Origin: Oasisia sp. SBJ-2009
Lineage: Eukaryota; Annelida; Polychaeta; Sabellida; Siboglinidae
Direction of reading: 5' to 3'
Assembly (NCBI GenBank): GCA_964017155.1
Contig: OZ024861.1
Span: 24,126,213-24,190,212, forward strand
Length of the DNA stretch: 64,000 bases
Part shown: positions 11,145 through 24,900 of the stretch, in pieces
How the letters are laid out: each line of letters starts with the position of its first letter
Position numbering within the stretch: position 1 is the stretch's first letter
Notes under the pieces: model-generated
The model's database searches: none
The model's input: the letters and a program-made list of their open reading frames with translations, nothing else
What the model was told of the DNA's origin: nothing
Translations under genes and position numbers: made by a program

Positions 11145-12773
11145 TGTGTCTTTCCACAAACTTCACACCTGGAGTGTCAGCCTTTCATGGTTTCCTCTAT
11201 CCATACTTGGAAGAAAAACTGTCTGTTTTACTTTTCAATTTTGATATATTCTACTGATAAAAGGAATAAGGATTATTATAGGTTTTATGTTTCTGCTTTT
11301 CTCAGTTCATCTATAATACACATCATCGATATCTTGTAGGTTTTCCTATGACAGTGCTGCAACAAGTGGAGGATCTCGAAATGACTCCAAGATGACTTTG
11401 TCAATAGCAGAAAAGAAGGTTTGTGAGACCACTAACTGAATTGCTGTCTGTGAATGTTTTTTTGTGAAAACTGCATGGACATGTAATTTTTCAATGCATG
11501 GAGCACATTCACAGTAAAGTGTAAATAGTTTAACAAAACAAAGGCATGGAAAATAGATAAACTCTGAGTAATAGTTTTACATATTTCACTGTCAGATGAG
11601 ATAAGTGAACTTTTACACATGTCTGCAGCCTTCCGTATATTAAAGTTGTTAACTTTATGATTTAGAAAAAAATCAGGAATCTAAATAAACTTCATTACTA
11701 TTACAGATACAAACATGTTGAGTTCAAAATGTTATTACATTTCTCATGCTTAAATAATGAACACTTTTTGTGTAAATGTTTATATGGATACACTTGAAGC
11801 TAATATGCATATGAGACAACATAATACATTTTAGCAATACATGGTTCTTTTTTGGCAAGACATAATAGGAAATAAGTAATATAATGACTCACATTATTTA
11901 TGTAATATATATTCAAATGGAATCACGTTAGTAACACCAACACTAAGTCAGCAGCCACATTGCTACTCAAACTTGACTTCTAACTTGCTAAAATATTGCT
12001 CAAATAACTGTTTTTAATTTAGTGATAAATGGTAATAATATAATACGGTGGCGGCTTTTATAAGATAGTGTTTTAAATATTTGCACAGCGAGTAAAAAGT
12101 CATGTTGTTGACAATGGTTGGGGTATTTTCAAACACCTTTTGACAAGTACTAAGTATGTTTTTGCCAAACTGTACTGACTGTATAGATGATCTATTAGTA
12201 CATTGGCAACAGTGCTCCGTAGCTTCTGACTCTAAGGATCACGTTAGTGAAACACATTTTTTAAGTTCTCTTTAAATTTTCCATCCGGTTCTGTTTATGG
12301 ATGAGTTTTGCTTTATCTTAGTGAAACCCTGAGGACCATTTCTCTAAGATAAAGTGCTCTTAAGGAAAATTCATCCTAAAAATCTAAAAAAAGAATTGTT
12401 GTTAAATCAAATAATTTTTTACAAAATGCAATTATCCATTGCTGTATTACCAAGGATACTATTTCCATGACACACCCGTGGGAATCTCTCGCTGGTGCTT
12501 GTTGACAATTTTCTTGTATTCAAGGTCACTGTTAAGGATTAACATTTATTTTAAAGAGCAAAATTTAGTTTAAGAGCTCTTAACAATGTTAGTGAAATGG
12601 TCCCCTGGACATTGTCTGTTGACCAGGAGCCAAAGAAGTTGGTGCGATACTTGGACAGTAAGGTGGTCAACACAAAGGGTCAAAGATTCACAGAGGTCAA
12701 GAAGCCAGAGACGGAGGAAATGAAGAAGACTTACATCAATCTGAAGCCGGCCAGACAGTATCGCTTCCACTGA
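8305..12773 (+). CDS. cuedc2: CUEDC2, CUE domain-containing protein 2
   Basis: Complete gene, 301 residues (the human protein is 287). Exons: 8305-8381, 8727-8882, 9123-9181, 9962-10278, 10889-10959, 11340-11418 and 12627-12773, with all phases closing. Key matches to human CUEDC2 are [32 protein letters not shown] (human FTEMMEAYVPGFAHIP) and the last exon [19 protein letters not shown] to [13 protein letters not shown], nearly identical to the human C-terminus. The CUE ubiquitin-binding domain lies in exon 4 ([10 protein letters not shown] to [12 protein letters not shown]), about residues 145-185. In vertebrates it binds ubiquitin and steers turnover of steroid receptors and NF-kB signalling; a role here is inferred. 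The start at 8305 was chosen over the ATG at 8298, whose frame stops at once. Confidence 0.95.
10432..10500 (+). mobile_element. SINE 3' tail fragment
   Basis: The segment around AAGTGCTTTAAACAATCCTG and GTGCTATATAAGAGC is shared, with substitutions, with 62096-62155 (AAAGCGCTTTGAGCAATCAT) and more loosely with 13870-13935. It lies in CUEDC2 intron 4. GCGCTATATAAxxA tails of this form are common SINE/LINE 3' ends. Confidence 0.5.
11054..11146. repeat. (GT)n(GTGC)n microsatellite
   Basis: A GT dinucleotide run followed by GTGC tetranucleotide repeats, within CUEDC2 intron 5. Confidence 0.95.
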
Positions 12774-15700
12774 CCACTGGCTATTTATCTCACTGACCAT
12801 GGAATTGTTTCATTAAGATGATCGTCTCGTTAGGAAAAACATCATTACAAAAAATTTGTCGTAACATTTGAGGAGCATTTTATAGAATTTGTCATAACAT
12901 TTTAGGAGCATTTGGATATTTTGTGCTGTAGGGATTTACCTTTAACTACTGAGATCACAGATCATAAAACCATTATAGCTTTTCTCGTTGGTTTAAACCA
13001 ATCTGTACACCACCAGTACTTGATGTTGGTCTTAATATGTTGAGAGATACAAAATGGCTACCAAGGCTACTGTCTGTCCCTTTGGATTCAATCAATGTGG
13101 GACTTGTTGAGACGTTTGTTATCCTATACAGGTATGTAGTATATTGTGCTTTGGTACTGTTTATAAAGAGCTTTATGGCAAGTACTGATAGATCAGAACT
13201 GTTGGATACTAGCATAATTTTATATTGTTTTTCACTAGTGGTTTTTAGCTGGTGTCATTATTTTATCATTCCAAGTTTTAAGACTGAATAATTTATAATA
13301 TTATATGTCATGTTTGTATGGTAAATGTATTTTGTATGGCTCAGGTTTTATTGCAGCGGGTAATGTTGTGTGGCTTTAAAAGTGACATGTTAAATGAACT
13401 CAACTTCACATAGTAGCCATAGAAAATAACTTTTAATTCAGTGATTTAATATAATAAAAATATTGAATGGATTTGACATATCCTTGAAAATTATTTTAAC
13501 ACAGGTTTGAATGTATCTGAATTGCTGGATAAAAAGCCATTCAATTGTTACAATGAAAAAATTACACAACAATCTTTTGCTAAACATTATTGTTATCTTA
13601 CATGTACTAATTTGTTGACCATGATGTGATATGCAATCAAGCTACATTGATCAGATTCAATGGCGGGTTAAGATATTCATGAACCCTGGCAATTGAACTC
13701 CCTTGGAGATTGCAAAAAACTGTCAGTGGCACTGGAATGAAAGTGACACCTGGTAGACAGAGTGGGAACCTTGGCACCACCTCGCTGTCAGTCATCCTGT
13801 CTTGAGATGGGTTGGGGGATGATGTTGGAAATTTGTTTTGCTTTGTAGTTTTTAATGATCGAATCGAACCAGTAAAACGCCTTTGAGCAGTTAAGGCTGA
13901 AAAGGGTGCTATATAAATTTCACATTAGTATTATTATAGTAATTAGGTCTATGCTATAACATATGTCCACCATTGGAGCAATGCAGTACCAGTGAAAGTT
14001 ACACAGTAGCCACAATTGACAAGTCACAAGTTGTGTCCAGATTGCCAAGTGTTGGGAATATTCATTTTATTTATAATGTGCATGGGTACTTTAATAGTGC
14101 ATGATATGCTGTGGACCTTAGCCTATTGTATCTGTTGCTTAATCCACCAGGGATCAGACTACATTATTACAGAGCGAGTATTTACTTAAAGTAGCCTTAG
14201 TTTGGCGTATCTAGTATTTGCTGTGAAGTACATTAAACTTGAACACTCAATTGTGACTTGTCTTGTGGTCTCATACGCTGGGGCAGTTGTATACAAAGTC
14301 TGCAGTTCTTTGGCCCACTTCTGCTGGACAATGCCTTTGACCAGTTCATCACTGATATTGCCACAAAGAGCCTGTGTCAAGGTCTGTCTTGTGGACACAC
14401 ATTGAGGACATGAATAATGGAAGAAGACAAAGAAATGAACATTAATCTGATCAGTGAAAATGTTCTTGAAGTGGTCATTCCTAATCAACAGTTGACCCTC
14501 ATGGATCACAGTACTTGGTGCTTGTATTTGTTAAAAGGAAACAAAAGCAGATTTTGGTTTTATGCATCGAAGAGTTAAAAAACTGACTACCGGGTATTAA
14601 TAAATACAATCAAGAATATTAATTTATATTATACCAGAAGTTTACTACAATAAGCTTGTTGAAGATATATAGGGTGTACATAAAATTAAAATCTAATATT
14701 TGTTGTGTACTTTATTGGAAACCAGCTTTTATCTGTGAGGCAACAGGGCTCAGTCAGTGAAAGGGAACTGTAAGATTTTACTAGAATGATAAAATATTCT
14801 TAAAACAGGCACGATATTGTTGATTGTAGTTGACTTTATTACCTCCAGGTGGAGTAGGCCATGCAACTACTTTTTCTTCCCTTTAGTAAATGCATAGCAA
14901 CATTACATAGCAACAGAAAATAGCTGGAAGGTCAATAGTGGACATTAAATTGTGCAACTGTTTTAAATCAAACACCAGCTATGACAAATTGTATTTATTG
15001 CATCCTCAAAGACTTGACGTACACGTCATTTACATAATACACTACTGTAGTATAGCACATGTTAAAGCTTGTGATGCAACTGCATTTGTTAATAGTGCTC
15101 AGAATACTGTAGGTACCATAGAATTAACCACACGAAAATATACTCTTCGTTATATAGCAATCAAAAAACATTGAAAAAATGTGTAATAATCATAGTATAG
15201 ATACTATAGTGATTAAAAATATATTTCCTCTACCTGAGTTATTCCAACAGTACACAATTAAGATTGTCTTACACAAGATGCACACAATATTTTGGAGTGG
15301 ACAAAATGTTTGTACAGCACAGCTGTAGATACCACACAAATGGGCACAATATGTAAATTAACAACTTAACTGCACCTATTAAAGATACAAAGTGTCTTGA
15401 TAAATCCTATTATAAAGTGTAATTCTAATATCATGGTGGTTGGTATTCATAATTATATTTTAACTGTGTTTCAACTTTGATCAAAACACATTCAGAACAT
15501 AGCTAAGGTATTGCAATTGGTTTAGTTGCCATATGTCTAGATTAGAATATATAACATAATTCTAGAATAGCAACTATTAGACTGTGTCTTTAAAGAAGGC
15601 ATTAATTCAGTAATGAGTACACAGTGCAAATAATAATACAACTGATTGTCATATGTCACATATCATAATACTGACTATAATAAGAGATATAATCTCATGT

Positions 15701-15930
15701 TTGCAAACTTAAACAACTGCACCCTGTGTATAGCAAATCCTCATTTGCACATATTCAATCTACATCATTAAAACATGTTAATTAACAGCAATAACCAAAT
15801 AAGACGGTTGTCCAAAAAAAGTTATAAATCTAACTCATTAATATCTAAATATATCCTGGATTCACAGAATGGTCACAGCAGTTTGACAAAGACGTCGGTT
15901 TTTGTGACGGTTGTTGACAAAAAAGGACGC
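12774..15930. other. Convergent intergenic region between CUEDC2 and ACAD8
   Basis: 3' flanks of two convergent genes. A SINE-tail-like segment (CTTTGAGCAGTTAAGGC, then GTGCTATATAAAT) is at about 13870-13935. A 107-codon minus-strand frame at 14186-14509 is open but unrecognised. The rest is AT-rich with no exon I can support. Confidence 0.5.
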
Positions 15931-18900
15931 TCATGAACGCAGCAAGTCTCGGGCCACCAGCATTCTCATGATCTCATTGGTTCCTGGAACACAAATAATC
16001 CTGTCAACTTTGTGCTGTAAAATTATACTTGTCCTAGTAATACTGCAGATAATGTATTATATCATGCTGGCAGTACTGGTATTAGTTGGAATTTGGACAC
16101 ACATTTCCACGTGGGGATGCTTTTAAATAAAAACTAATTTTAATGACTGTCTTACAGTAACCATTGCCACATACATTACGGTGAAACATGTTGGTGAAAC
16201 GTGATGCACTTTGCTAGGTTTATGAAGCAAAAGATAAACACATTACATGGTTGTTAAAAGTTGTTATATGTCTATCATAGTACAAAGTAGCAAAAATGAA
16301 AATGGCTAATGCCTTCGATTTAACTAGCCACAGTGACTCAGGCTGACAAGAGTTTGATGACTCCAACTTTTCACTTGTCCAAAGTTTTGTAAGCAAATGC
16401 TTGCACCTATTGTTGTCATCTATTGTCTCCTTCTTCTTCCATTAATGACCATCAGTCAACTAGTTGACCATTATTGTCATTGCTTTTCAGAGTTATCCTC
16501 TAACGCTTGGCGGGAAACTTGGTGGATGCAGATGTTTGAATTTGGTGGTGTATAAAAGTTGAAAAACAAGCGGAAGTATTGATTGATAAGTATTATTTTT
16601 GTGCTAAGGTTATTCATAAGGGTGTACTAGACATATATTGAGTGGCAGTTTTGGTTAAATTTAGTTAGTAAACAGTATTTTTGAACAAAGTAGTATACGT
16701 GGGTGATAATAGGGTAATCTAGCCTTCGACAAATTGTAAACAAGACTGAGCAAAATCTGTTTATTTGATATCGTATATAAGAGACAAAGCAATAAGCGTA
16801 ACAACTATATGTGTAAGGTAACACTCTGAATAGGTATCATTGTTATTAAAAATAAACAAGCTTTTTAGTAGGAATCCTTAGTTTGTGCAGACTATTATTT
16901 ATAGTGGGTGAAATAGGGTAATCTAGCTTTCAACAAGATTGTAAACAAAATTTAGCAAATCTGATAAATTGATATGATATATAACAGATAAAGTGGTAAG
17001 CAAAACAGCTGCATACATAGGATAATTCTTTGATTCGGTGCCATTGTTATTAAAAATAAGCAAGTGTTTTAGCAGAAAGCCCTAGTCTGTTTATATAGGT
17101 AGTGTCCAAAGTATCCGCTAGGGAACGGTACCAGTACAGAATAAAATTATTGTTCATGGTAGCATAGGTAGTAAGTTGTTTATAACACGTAGTGTGCTGC
17201 AGTTGCTGTACACAATAAACAAACAGTCTTTCTAAAGACTAAGTTGGTATAAACTAAGTTGATTTGATCAATCGTATTATGGCACCTTCCAAGCGGCAAG
17301 TGAAGGCAAGGAGGCACTTGCTGTGTGATCACTGCCACAGCTTGGTGGATTTTGCCTTATCGGGGTGCGGAAAGTCTTGGTCAGAGACAACGGAGGAAGG
17401 GTTTACTTTCCAATGTTTAGGGTGTTGGAAAGTGGACTGTCTGACGGCAGAGCTAGCTAAGCTAACGGATCTTGTGAAGGGGATGGAGAGAGGAGGGAGG
17501 ATGATAGCAAGGAAAACAAATGGAGAAAGAACAACAGAAAACATGCCATGCATGAAGGAGACAGTGGAGAAAGTGACAGTAGAGAAGGAGGGAGGGACAA
17601 GGGGACAGGAGATGATAGAAGTAGATGCGACAGGAGGAAAGACGAAGGGAAGAAAGGAACTGAGAGTAGATATGACCAAACGGAAGTCAATAACAAGGAA
17701 GATGTCAGGAAGAAAAGAGACAGGAAAGAAAGGAACAGAGAAAGCGGCAGGGGGGAAAGTCAGCAACCAGGGAGATGCAAAACGGAGGAGCTACTCTGAA
17801 GCAGTGATCGAGGGTGCATTGAGAACAGAAAGGGTTTTTATGGGCGACTCAATTTTGCGAAAGACGGACAAGACGTTAAACAAAGGAGAAGATGTTGTTG
17901 TTTGTCTTCCGGGCGCTCGGATTGAGCATGTGACAGATAGGGTAGAGAACGTGTTGGGGCATGGCCAGGGAGGATCGATATTAGTACATGTAGGGACGAA
18001 CAATGCAGACAGGGAGGGGACAACTAGAATAGTGCAAAGATACAGACAGTTGGTAGGGAAACTGAAGAAGACAAGAGTTGAACAGATCATTATCTCAGGA
18101 ATCTTGCCAGTAATCGGAGGAAGGGGAGCAACCTATAGAAACTGTAAGAGGATGGCAATCAATGCTCTGGTGGAGCAGATGTGTGAAGGAGAAGGAGTTG
18201 GATTTGTAGATTTGTGGGGATACTTTGTTGGGAAGGAAGATATGTACGTGAGAGATGGCCTCCATCTAAGCGGAAAGGGAGCAGCAGTGTTCTCCGAGAA
18301 CCTGCTTCAATCTATGGACAGAGGAACAGGTTGCAATTTTTTAAACTAGTTTCGCAGGGGGGATACACAGAGAAGCCAAATACTAGAGGCATAGCTAAAG
18401 ACAGCAAAAAGAAATCAGCAAAAAACAGCCTGGAAAGCCCTACGAAATTTGGTTATAAATGTGTTTGTTTAAATGCAAGGAGCATAGTAAACAAAAGAAA
18501 TGAACTAAACATTATGGTACAAGATATTGACCCTCACATAATAGGTATAACTGAATCTTGGGCCACCCCCGATATATCAGATGCCGAATTAGGAATGACA
18601 GGATATGTAATGTTTAGGAAAGATAGATTAGGAAGAAGGGGAGGCGGAGTTATTTTATATATTAAAGAATCCATCCAGGCTTATGAAATAAAATTAGAAA
18701 AAGAAGCAGAATGTGAAGCTGTCTGGTGTAACATAGTTACAGGAAACTCAACATTAACTGTTGGGTTAGTTTATCGTAGTCCAAACATAAGCATAGAAGA
18801 GAATGAAAAAATGCACAACGCTATAAAAGAAGTGAGTAAACGGGACTGTATTATTATGGGGGATTTTAACCATGGGCATATAAAGTGGACATCTCTACAG

Positions 18901-21900
18901 AGTCCTGGGAGAGAGGATCAAGAGTTTTTAAATTTAGTACAAGATAGTTTCCTTTTTCAACATGTGTTAGAACCAACCAGGGACAAGAACGTGTTGGACA
19001 TAGTTTTGAGCTCACAGAAGGAATTTGTTGATAATGTCAATATATGTGAGCCACTGGGATGTAGTGATCATAACCAGATACATTTTATCATCAAAGTAAA
19101 AGGAGAACGGAACAGAAAAATACGGTACAGGAAAAATTTTCACAAAGGAAGATATAAGGACATGAGGGAATATTTAGCGAAGATAGACTGGAATAACACA
19201 CTGAAGAATAAGACAGCAACAGAATGCTGGAATATCTTAAAGAGGGAAATTGACTGCGTCGTTGACAAATTTGTCCCCTTGAAAAAACAAGGGAAAAGGT
19301 CAAAGAAGAAACACTTATCGAAGGAAGCCATTAGAAAAATCAAGTACAAGCAAATGATGTGGAAGACATATAGACATACTGGAAGTGAAGAAGACTATGC
19401 CATTTATAAAGAAGCACTTAATCAAGCTACAGCTGAAATTAGAAATTCGAAGAGAAGCTATGAACAAAAAATAGCTTTCAACATAAAACATGACAGCAAG
19501 AGTTTTTATGCGTATGTTCGAAGTAAACAGAAAGTTCAAGATAAGGTCGGGCCACTAGAAGGTAGTGATGGAAACATAATAACGGAGGGATTCTTAATGG
19601 CAGAAAACCTAAATGAATACTTTAGTTCGGTGTTTACCAGGGAAGATATTAGTACATTACCAGTACTAGAGACTAAGTTCGAAGGGAGAGAGTGTGACTA
19701 TTTAGGACAACTAACTGTAACCCCAAAAATGGTAGCTATGAAAATAAGAGATATGAAGGATAATAAATCACCAGGAGTGGATGGGATTCCTCCCAAATTA
19801 CTACTGGAAATTGTAGAACAAATTAGCATACCACTTGCAACAGTGTTCAATTTGGCATTAGAGGAAGGAGTGGTTCCGGTAGAATGGAAAGAAGCAAACA
19901 TCATACCATTATTTAAAAAAGGATCAAGAAGCAAGTCAGAGAACTATAGACCAGTGAGTTTAACATCGGTGATTTGTAAACTATTAGAAAGACTAATTAA
20001 AGATCACTTGGTTGATTTTCTTGTTAAAAATAAATTGATAAACACATCTCAACATGGGTTTTTAAAAGCGAGGTCATGCTTAACAAATATGTTATGTTTT
20101 TTGGAAGATGTCACAAAGTGGGTAGATGAAGGATCACCAGTAGATATAATCTACTTAGATTTTAAAAAAGATTACTACTTAAACTAAAGGCCCATGGCAT
20201 AGGAAATAGTATGATTAACTGGATAGAAAAATGGCTTATTGATAGAAGACAAAGAGTAGTAGTTGATGGGGAGGTTTCAAATTGGAAATCTGTTTTGAGT
20301 GGAGTACCGCAAGGATCAGTATTGGGACCTATTTTATTCTTAATATATATCAATGATTTGGATGATGACATAACAAGCAAGGTGTTGAAGTTTGCGGACG
20401 ACACAAAAGTGTTTAGGAAAATAAAAAGTGATGCAGATAGACAGCATTTACAAGATGATCTAAATAAGTTGATAGAATGGTCTGAGAAATGGCAAATGCT
20501 GTTTAACTTTGGAAAGTGTAAGTGCCTCCACACAGGACATGGGAATGAAAATGCACAATATACAATGGGTGGTACTGTACTAAATACTACTGTAAAGGAA
20601 AAGGACTTAGGTTTAACCATTAGTGCTGACATGAAGGTATCAGAGCAGTGTGGAATTGCAGCAGCGAAGGCAAACCAAATTCTTGGATTAATTAGGCGAA
20701 ATATAGTATACAAAGAAAAAGAACTAATAATACCGCTTTATAAAACAATAGTTAGGCCACATTTAGAATATTGTATACAAGCATGGAGGCCATATCGCAA
20801 GAAGGATATTGATATGCTAGAAAGAGTACAAAGGAGAGCAACAAAAATGATACCAAAACTCAGGAATATTAGTTATGAAATGCGTCTAAAAGAATGTGGT
20901 CTAACAACACTAGAAACCAGAAGATTGAGAGGAGATCAGATTGAGGTTTTTAAAATATTGAATGGGTATGAAAATATTGACAGAAATATTTTTTTCACGG
21001 TCAAGGAAGAGAGAAGGACTAGAGGACATGGAGTTGCATTAGCAAAGAAGCAGTGTAGACTAGATATTAGAAAATTTTCATTTTCCCAAAGAATAGTAAA
21101 CGAATGGAACAAATTATCAGCTGATTGTGTAGGTGCTAGAAGTGTTAATATGTTTAAAAATAAAATTGACATATACCTAAGACGGGCAGGGTATACTTAG
21201 ATAGATAGGTTGGACTCTCGATAAGCCAAACGGCTTCCTTGTCCACCTGCCATCTAGAGTTGATTCTCTAGGTGGCAATCTTGTTAAATCTTGTTAAATC
21301 TAGAATTAGTGAGTACACTGCAGGTTACACATTTACCCTGTGTGGGATCTTTTACTTCCCCTGGCATAGACACCAGATAGAAGGGATCTCTTCCGAAAGA
21401 CACAGGCAAATCTGAGGTGAACAAAATTGCCTAAGTTTCGAAACGGGGGCAGGTGGGATTAAAACACTGTCCCCCCAAATGATAGCCTGGCCATCTACCG
21501 CGCGATCACTGCTCCTCACATCTCCTTGATGTGTATGTGAGTGTCTGCGTGAGTGTGTGTGTGTGTGTGTGAGTATATGTGTTTATGCATGGTGGTGAGT
21601 GTGTGTGTGTGTGTGTGTGTGCCTCTCAGTAGTCATGTGACTCTACCTTCAAGGATTTGGTGTACCCGAGCGTCACGGTAGTATTGTTGTACGGGGTATG
21701 TCTTCAAATAGCCGTAACCACCAAACATCTGCAGGGCATCATTGCAGATCTACAACATGTGATTCACGACTACAAATCACCTTCTCAGTGTCTTAGTTTA
21801 ATGGGTTTGGTAATTTTCAGAGGTCTTAGTATTGGTCTCTAGTGGTCCTTCACGTTCCTGTGCAATAGCTTCTCTGCACTGCCACAATCATGGTCCCTTT

Positions 21901-24900
21901 CTACAGTCATCAATGGTCCCATTCTGGTTTGGGTCCTCCCACCATCAGTGGTCCCCACAAACAATTTACCCCAGTTCTAGCCTTCACAAATGGTCTGTCT
22001 ATAACTAACACCAATGGATTCTACAACCACAATTTGTCCATTTTTGCCCCATTACTAACCATAATCCCATTCCCATAGGTCTTTAAACTATCATTGATCC
22101 ATTCATACTTTCCCAATCACCAATGGTCAGCACCTTTGTCTATCAAAGTAGGGTTGTAGACCCCCAAACCTCTACTCACGTCTGTACAGTTCTCTGTGGC
22201 AAACAGCTTGGCCATTGCACACAGTGCCAAGTGGTCAGAAGTCTTCGCGTCGAGCGCTGCGGCTGCATTACGCACCATGAGACGCGACGCAACCAGTCGG
22301 GACGCCATGTCAGCCAACTTGAACTGAAGGTACTACAAGACACAGCACAGGTACAAGTGATGCAGGGACACATCACACACCTCCATGTACTGCAAGACAC
22401 AGCACACAGGTACAAGTGATGCATGGAGACATCACACACCTACATGTACTGCAAGACACAGCACACAGGTACAAGTGATGCATGGAGACATCACACACCT
22501 ACATGTACTGCAAGACACAGCACACAGGTACAAGTGATGCATGGAGACATCACACACCTACATGTACTGCTCAGAGACATCACACACCTACATGTATTGC
22601 TCAGAGACATCACACACCTCCATGTACTGCTCAGAGACATCACACACCTACATGTATGCCCAGAGACATCACACACCTACATGTACTGCTCAGAGACATC
22701 ACACACCTCCATGTACTGCTCAGAGACACCACACACCTACATGTACTGCCCAGAGACACCACACACCTCCATGTACAGCTCAGAGACATCACACACTTCC
22801 ATGTACTGCTCAGAGACATCACACAACTCCTTGTACTGCTCACAGACATCACACACCTACATGTATTGCTCAGAGACATCACACACCTCCATGTACTGCT
22901 CAGAGACATCACACAACTCCTTGTACTGCTCACAGACATCACACACCTACATGTATTGCTCAGAGACATCACACACCTCCATGTACTGCTCAGAGACATC
23001 ACACACCTACATGTACTGCTCAGAGACATCACACACCTCCATGTACTGCTCACAGACATCACACACCTACATGTATTGCTCAGAGATATCACACACTTCC
23101 ATGTACTGCTCAGAGACATCACACACCTACATGTATTGCTCAGAGACATCACACACTTCCATGTACTGCTCAGATACATCACACCTACATGTACTGCTCA
23201 GAGACATCACACACCTACATGTACTGCTCAGAGACATCACACACCTACATGTATTGCTCAGAGACATCACACACTTCCATGTACTGCTCAGATACATGAC
23301 ACACCTAAATGTACTGCTCAGAGACATCACACACCTACATGTACTGCTGGGAGACATAACACACCTACATGTACTGCTCAAAGACATTACACACCTCCAT
23401 GTACTGTTGGGAGACATCATACACCTACATGTACTGCTCAAAGACATCACACACCTACATGTACTTCCAGAGACATCACACACCTACATGTACTGCCCAG
23501 AGACATCACACACCTACATATACTGCTCAGAGACATCACACAGCTTTATGTACTGCTCAAAGACATCACACACCTCCATGTACTGCTCAGAGACATCACA
23601 CAACTACATGTACTGCCCAGAGACATCACACAACTACATGTACTGCTCACAGACATCACACACCTACATGTACTGTTGGGAGACATCACACAGCTATAAT
23701 ATTGTGCAAGTACTAAGAGTCTGCCAACAATCACCATACAGCCAACAAAAATTGTAATAGTAATAATTGTGAAACTTCTATAGCTTATATATTCTTCAAA
23801 AGTTCAAGCTCAGAGGCGCAACAAACAAAATCATTAGGCTAGTCATACTCAGGGACAGGCAAAAGTTGTCACTTGATCATGGAACTGCCGAACATTTATG
23901 GTGAAAAAGCAATTTCAAACTAATATGTTTTCAGATTTGTTATGAAAGATATGTCTATAGTTTCAGAAGATTTAATCGTAATAGGGAGTGGATCTCAAAT
24001 TGTTGGCGCAGCCACAGAGAAAGCACGTTTGCCATTTTTTAGTTTTTATTTAGGAACAGAAAGTTGTTTGGAAACGGCTGATCTTAACTAAGTGTGTCAG
24101 TTGTTCAGTAGAAAGGTATATACATCACATAACCACAAACATGCATGGCTAATGGAAGTACTGCAAATATCCATCACAGAACTACAAATACTTTGTGATA
24201 TTTTCAAACTACTCAGTGAAGTCCCAGAAGTGCATGTGGACTACCAGATTGTTTTAAAACAACGTGGCTGGCGCCTGTCCTCACCTGGAAGTCTCTCAGA
24301 TAGTTCCCAAACTGCTTGCGTACTTCAAGCTGTTCCCGCGCGGCCTCGATGCTGGCCTGTGCTGCCCCCAGGGAACACGAGGCTAAAAGAAGAAACGTAA
24401 AATAAGTAGGATAACATGACTTTACAATATGCTGAAAAGTTGCTTTAGTCAAGAAGTTTATGATGGTTACGTACTTGTACTAGTTGCAAAGGATTACAAG
24501 ATGTTTGATTTGAAACCACCTGACACGTCTGGACCACTCAGTTGGTGACTTGGTTGATCACTGATTGGATCACACAGTGGATCAGAGTTGGTTGCTCAGG
24601 TGATCATCCAGATGATCATTCAGGTGATCACTCAAGTGATCATCCAGATGATCATTCAGGTGATCATCCAAATGATCATTCAGGTGATCACTCAAGTGGT
24701 CATCCAGATGATCATTCAGGTGATCACTCACGTGATCATCCAGGTGATCATTCAGGTGACCACTCAGGTGGTCATCCAGGTGATCACTCAAGTGATCATC
24801 CAGGTGATCACTCAAGTGATCATCCAAGTGATCATTCAGGTGACCACTCAGGTGATCATCCAGGTGATCATTCAGGTAATCACTCAAGTGATCATACAGG

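Larger units (their letters stand above)
16701..21305 (+). mobile_element. Near full-length CR1-like LINE inside ACAD8 intron 10
   Basis: A non-LTR retrotransposon in antisense to ACAD8. The order is two 205-bp 5' monomers (16701-17105), ORF1 with zinc-ribbon and SGNH esterase (17279-18349), ORF2 with endonuclease and reverse transcriptase (to 21200), and a short 3' UTR. The 3' UTR ends in a stem-loop (TGCCATCTAGAG against CTCTAGGTGGCA) and repeats of ATCTTGTTAA. This is the architecture known for the CR1 clade. A single deletion breaks ORF2 near 20170. The element may begin somewhat upstream of 16701; I could not place target-site duplications. Confidence 0.88.

Noticed and set aside
14186..14509. 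107-codon minus-strand ORF (ALCGNISDELVKGIVQQKW)
   Set aside because: Composition is protein-like and it might be a real exon, but I recognise no family, see no clear splice context, and it lies just beyond the ACAD8 3' end.
16701..16725. I-SceI-like site (AGGGTAAT)
   Set aside because: Only part of the recognition site is present; it belongs to the LINE monomer repeat.
22423..23757. 444-, 405- and 252-codon plus-strand frames and their minus-strand counterparts
   Set aside because: They are translations of the 30-bp minisatellite in all frames; a repeat unit divisible by three without stops gives long frames by itself.
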